A stretch of 64,000 bases of DNA. Source: Pseudomonas sp. VD-NE ins. GTDB taxonomy: Bacteria > Pseudomonadota > Gammaproteobacteria > Pseudomonadales > Pseudomonadaceae. A program made the position numbers and the translations under genes. The stretch is from assembly GCF_031882575.1 (NCBI RefSeq), contig NZ_CP134772.1:6049001-6113000 (forward strand), read 5' to 3'. This document shows, in pieces, positions 61,245 to 64,000 of this stretch. Numbering within the stretch: position 1 is the first letter of the stretch; every line of letters begins with the position of its first letter. The notes beneath the pieces were generated by a model. The model made no database searches. It had not been told where the DNA came from and was given only the letters and a program-made list of their open reading frames with translations.

Positions 61245-62189
61245 ATGAAACGACTGATCAGCAGCTGTGTTCTTGCACTCAGCGGTACCGCTTTCTTCAG
61301 CGCCAGCGTCATGGCCGCCGAACCCGCCTCGTGCCAGAACGTGCGCATGGGCGTGGTCAACTGGACCGACGTGATCGCCACCAGTGCCATGACCCAGGTC
61401 CTGCTCGACGGCCTCGGCTACAACACCAAACAAACCAGCGCTTCCCAGCAAATTATCTTCGCCGGGATCCGCGATCAGCGCCTGGACCTGTTCCTCGGTT
61501 ACTGGAACCCGTTGATGACCCAGACCATTACGCCGTTCGTCGACGCCAATCAGGTCAAAGTCCTCGAAGCGCCAAGCCTGAAAGATGCCCGTGCGACCCT
61601 CGCCGTGCCGACTTACCTGGCGGACAAGGGCCTGAAAACCTTCGCCGACATTGCCAAATTCGAGAAGGAACTGGGCGGCAAGATCTATGGCATCGAACCG
61701 GGTTCGGGCGCCAACACGCAGATCAAGGCAATGATCGCCAAGAACCAGTTTGGCCTCGGCAAGTTCCAGTTGGTCGAGTCCAGCGAGGCCGGCATGCTTG
61801 CTGCCGTCGACCGCGCCGTGCGCCGCAAGGAAGCCGTGGTGTTCTTCGGCTGGGCGCCGCACCCGATGAACGTCAACGTCAAGATGACTTATCTGACCGG
61901 CAGCGACGACGCCCTCGGCCCGAACGAAGGCATGGCCACCGTGTGGACAGTGACCGCGCCGAAATACGCCGAGCAGTGCCCGAACGTTGGTCGCCTGCTG
62001 ACCAACCTGACGTTCACCGCCGAAGACGAGAGCCGGATGATGCAACCGCTGCTCGACCACAAGGACGCCTTCGAATCGGCCAGGCAATGGCTCAAGGATC
62101 ACCCCGAAGACAAGCAGCGCTGGCTTGAGGGTGTGACCACGTTCGATGGCAAACCGGCGGCTGAAAACCTGCAGCTGACCAGCAAATAA
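61245..62189 (+). CDS. caiX: CaiX, periplasmic carnitine-binding protein
   Basis: 314 residues. A signal peptide ends near residue 23 (ASVMAAEP). The OpuAC-type substrate-binding fold has an aromatic cage for quaternary amines (NWTDVIA; FGWAPHPMNVNVKM). CaiX delivers carnitine to the shared CbcWV quaternary-amine ABC core, which is not in this window. RBS-like GAGG/AACC precedes ATG 61245. It starts the cdh operon. Confidence 0.94.
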   Translation: MKRLISSCVLALSGTAFFSASVMAAEPASCQNVRMGVVNWTDVIATSAMTQVLLDGLGYNTKQTSASQQIIFAGIRDQRLDLFLGYWNPLMTQTITPFVDANQVKVLEAPSLKDARATLAVPTYLADKGLKTFADIAKFEKELGGKIYGIEPGSGANTQIKAMIAKNQFGLGKFQLVESSEAGMLAAVDRAVRRKEAVVFFGWAPHPMNVNVKMTYLTGSDDALGPNEGMATVWTVTAPKYAEQCPNVGRLLTNLTFTAEDESRMMQPLLDHKDAFESARQWLKDHPEDKQRWLEGVTTFDGKPAAENLQLTSK

Positions 62190-62200
62190 CCCTCTCATTT

Positions 62201-62255
62201 AAAAGCCCCTCACCCTAGCCCTCTCCCAAGGGGAGAGGGAACCGGACGAAGCTTC
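62201..62255. repeat. Short CCCTCTCCC repeat
   Basis: CCCTCACCCTAGCCCTCTCC then AGGGGAGAGGG in the 120-base gap between caiX and cdhC. Confidence 0.75.
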
Positions 62256-62309
62256 GCAACCCCGAAACGGGCTGCGGACAGATCCATCACGCCTGAAGGA
62301 AACCGCACC

Positions 62310-63197
62310 ATGAACCACGACGTCATCATCACCTGCGCACTCACCGGTGCTGGCGACACGACCGCCAAGAGCCCGCACGTGCCGGTCACCCCGAAACAGA
62401 TCGCAGCGGCGGCCGTTGAAGCGGCCAAGGCCGGCGCCACAGTCGTGCACTGCCATGTGCGCGATCCGCAGACCGGCAAGTTCAGCCGCGACGTGGCGCT
62501 GTACCGCGAAGTGATGGAGCGCATCCGCGAGGCGGACGTCGACATCATCGTCAACCTCACCGCCGGCATGGGCGGCGATCTGGAGATCGGCGCTGGCGAG
62601 AACCCGATGGAGTTCGGCCCGAACACCGATCTGGTCGGCCCGTTGACTCGTCTCGCCCACGTCGAAGAATTGCTGCCGGAAATCTGCACCCTCGATTGCG
62701 GCACCCTTAACTTCGGCGATGGCGACACCATTTACGTCTCCACCCCGGCGCAATTGCGCGCGGGTGCAAAGCGCATTACCGAGCTGGGTGTGAAGGCTGA
62801 ACTGGAGATTTTCGACACCGGTCACCTGTGGTTCGCCAAGCAGATGATCAAAGAAGGGTTGCTGGATAACCCGCTGTTCCAGCTGTGCCTGGGCATCCCG
62901 TGGGGCGCACCGGCGGATACCACCACGATGAAAGCCATGGTCGATAACCTGCCCGCCGATGCGGTGTGGGCCGGGTTTGGGATTGGCCGGATGCAGATGC
63001 CGATGGCGGCGCAAGCGGTGTTGCTGGGCGGCAACGTGCGGGTCGGGCTGGAGGACAACCTGTGGCTGGACAAAGGCGTGCTGGCAACCAACGGCCAACT
63101 GGTCGAGCGCGCCACCGAGATTCTCAGCCGCCTCGGCGCCCGCGTGCTGACCCCGGCAGAGGGTCGCAAAAAAATGGGCCTGACCCAGCGCGGTTAA
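62310..63197 (+). CDS. cdhC: CdhC, 3-dehydrocarnitine cleavage enzyme (BKACE family)
   Basis: 295 residues of the zinc-dependent beta-keto-acid cleavage family. Metal ligands H47 and H49 lie in VVHCHVRDP; the conserved [10 protein letters not shown] and [12 protein letters not shown] segments follow. It reacts 3-dehydrocarnitine with acetyl-CoA to give acetoacetate and betainyl-CoA, which a thioesterase (CdhB, outside the window) cleaves to betaine. Between caiX and cdhA, as in P. aeruginosa PA5387. Confidence 0.93.
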   Translation: MNHDVIITCALTGAGDTTAKSPHVPVTPKQIAAAAVEAAKAGATVVHCHVRDPQTGKFSRDVALYREVMERIREADVDIIVNLTAGMGGDLEIGAGENPMEFGPNTDLVGPLTRLAHVEELLPEICTLDCGTLNFGDGDTIYVSTPAQLRAGAKRITELGVKAELEIFDTGHLWFAKQMIKEGLLDNPLFQLCLGIPWGAPADTTTMKAMVDNLPADAVWAGFGIGRMQMPMAAQAVLLGGNVRVGLEDNLWLDKGVLATNGQLVERATEILSRLGARVLTPAEGRKKMGLTQRG

Positions 63198-63214
63198 ACC
63201 ATCACTCATTTCCC

Positions 63215-63308
63215 CTGTGGGAGCGAGCCTGCTCGCGAAGAGGCCCGTACATCCGAAGCATGTTCATCAGCAGAGCCACCGCTTTCGCGAGCAGGCTCGC
63301 TCCCACAG
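63215..63308. repeat. REP doublet, GCGAGCAGGCTCGCTCCCACA family
   Basis: Inverted pair in the cdhC-cdhA gap of the operon, about 45 bases apart. Confidence 0.9.
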
Positions 63309-63338
63309 TTGATCCCCGAACTATTCAGGAATGTCGCC

Positions 63339-64000
63339 ATGAGCTTTATCACCGAAATCAAAACCTTCGCCGCGCTGGGCAGCGGTGTCATCGGCAGCGG
63401 CTGGGTTGCCCGCGCCCTCGCCCACGGTCTGGAAGTGGTGGCCTGGGACCCGGCACCCGGCGCCGAAGCGGCGCTGCGCAAACGCGTGGCCAATGCCTGG
63501 GGCGCGCTGGAGAAAAACGGTCTGGCACCGGGCGCTTCGCAGGATCGCCTGCGCTTTGTCGCGACCATCGAAGAGTGCGTGCGCGATGCCGACTTCATTC
63601 AGGAAAGCGCCCCGGAACGTCTGGAACTGAAACTCGATCTGCACAGCAAAATCAGCGCCGCGGCCAAACCCAATGCCTTGATTGGATCGAGTACTTCCGG
63701 CCTGCTGCCGAGCGAGTTCTACGAGAGTTCGACGCACCCGGAACGCTGCGTGGTCGGTCACCCGTTCAACCCGGTTTATCTGCTGCCGCTGGTGGAAGTG
63801 GTCGGTGGCAAGAACACCGCGCCGGAAGCTGTGCAAGCGGCGATGAAAGTCTACGAATCTCTCGGCATGCGTCCGTTGCATGTGCGCAAGGAAGTGCCGG
63901 GGTTTATCGCTGACCGCTTGCTTGAAGCGTTATGGCGTGAGGCGCTGCACCTGGTCAACGACGGTGTGGCGACTACTGGCGAGATCGACGATGCGATTCG
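63339..64000 (+). CDS. cdhA: L-carnitine dehydrogenase CdhA, 3' end outside window
   Basis: Open to the right edge; about 220 residues are visible. A 3-hydroxyacyl-CoA-dehydrogenase-like NAD fold: [12 protein letters not shown] with G14-x-G16-x2-G19, [10 protein letters not shown], and [20 protein letters not shown] with the catalytic His. It oxidises L-carnitine to 3-dehydrocarnitine. ATG 63339 follows AGGAA. It follows cdhC as in P. aeruginosa and should be followed by the cdhB thioesterase. Confidence 0.95.
   Translation, partial: MSFITEIKTFAALGSGVIGSGWVARALAHGLEVVAWDPAPGAEAALRKRVANAWGALEKNGLAPGASQDRLRFVATIEECVRDADFIQESAPERLELKLDLHSKISAAAKPNALIGSSTSGLLPSEFYESSTHPERCVVGHPFNPVYLLPLVEVVGGKNTAPEAVQAAMKVYESLGMRPLHVRKEVPGFIADRLLEALWREALHLVNDGVATTGEIDDAI

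Overview
The window is a gene-dense, high-GC stretch of a Pseudomonas chromosome, most likely the P. fluorescens group. Evidence: the gene content matches P. aeruginosa gene order in two blocks (creBCD / fiuIRA / glcB, and the glycine betaine / dimethylglycine / sarcosine / carnitine catabolic loci), and nearly every gap carries REP doublets or CCCTCTCCC-type intergenic repeats of the kind common in fluorescent pseudomonads. No rRNA, tRNA, prophage or CRISPR array was seen; the only mobile-type gene is a REP-associated tyrosine transposase (RAYT).

Layout. 1-8.3 kb: 3' part of a PhoX-family phosphatase, srkA, rarD, a GcvR-like ACT protein, malate synthase G (glcB) and a stand-alone receiver protein. 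8.5-11.2 kb: a cNMP/CBS/DUF294 signalling protein overlapping a DnaQ-like exonuclease. 11.5-17.9 kb: an iron-siderophore block (FecI-type sigma factor, FecR-type regulator, TonB receptor, PepSY membrane protein, small membrane protein), then a glutathione transferase. 18.1-21.8 kb: creB-creC-creD. 21.9-26.1 kb: retropepsin-like protein, acyltransferase, DUF2780 protein, ECF sigma/anti-sigma pair and a small secreted protein.

26-36 kb: an operon read leftwards, glyA-soxB-soxD-soxA-soxG-purU-fdhA, which oxidises sarcosine to glycine and handles the released C1 units. 36-39 kb: traX-like gene, ltaE, RAYT with its repeats, an SDR. 39.7-42.5 kb: divergent gbcB and gbcA (betaine to dimethylglycine). 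42.6-49.3 kb: an unusual three-gene leftward group: a 1150-residue GMC oxidoreductase/alpha-beta hydrolase fusion, a membrane-anchored di-haem cytochrome c and a metallophosphoesterase. 49.3-50.7 kb: a gene-free 1.4 kb region with five exact DnaA boxes and a triplicated repeat. 50.7-58.5 kb: dimethylglycine operon (dipeptidase, DUF5943, dgcA, dgcB, etfA, etfB). 58.7-60 kb: small genes (LprI-like, XRE regulator, DUF3010). 60-64 kb: carnitine block cdhR / caiX-cdhC-cdhA, the last gene cut by the window end.

Together the right half gives almost a full route from carnitine to betaine to dimethylglycine to sarcosine to glycine and serine, with glyA, purU and fdhA handling formaldehyde and folate-bound C1 units. 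glcB could serve the acetyl-CoA / glyoxylate side. The main candidates for something undescribed are the GMC-hydrolase / cytochrome / phosphoesterase operon, a repeated element with a fixed 60-bp spacing between TTTTTTGATCAC and a DnaA box, and several compact operators (CreB-like triple repeat, nested palindrome before the XRE gene).
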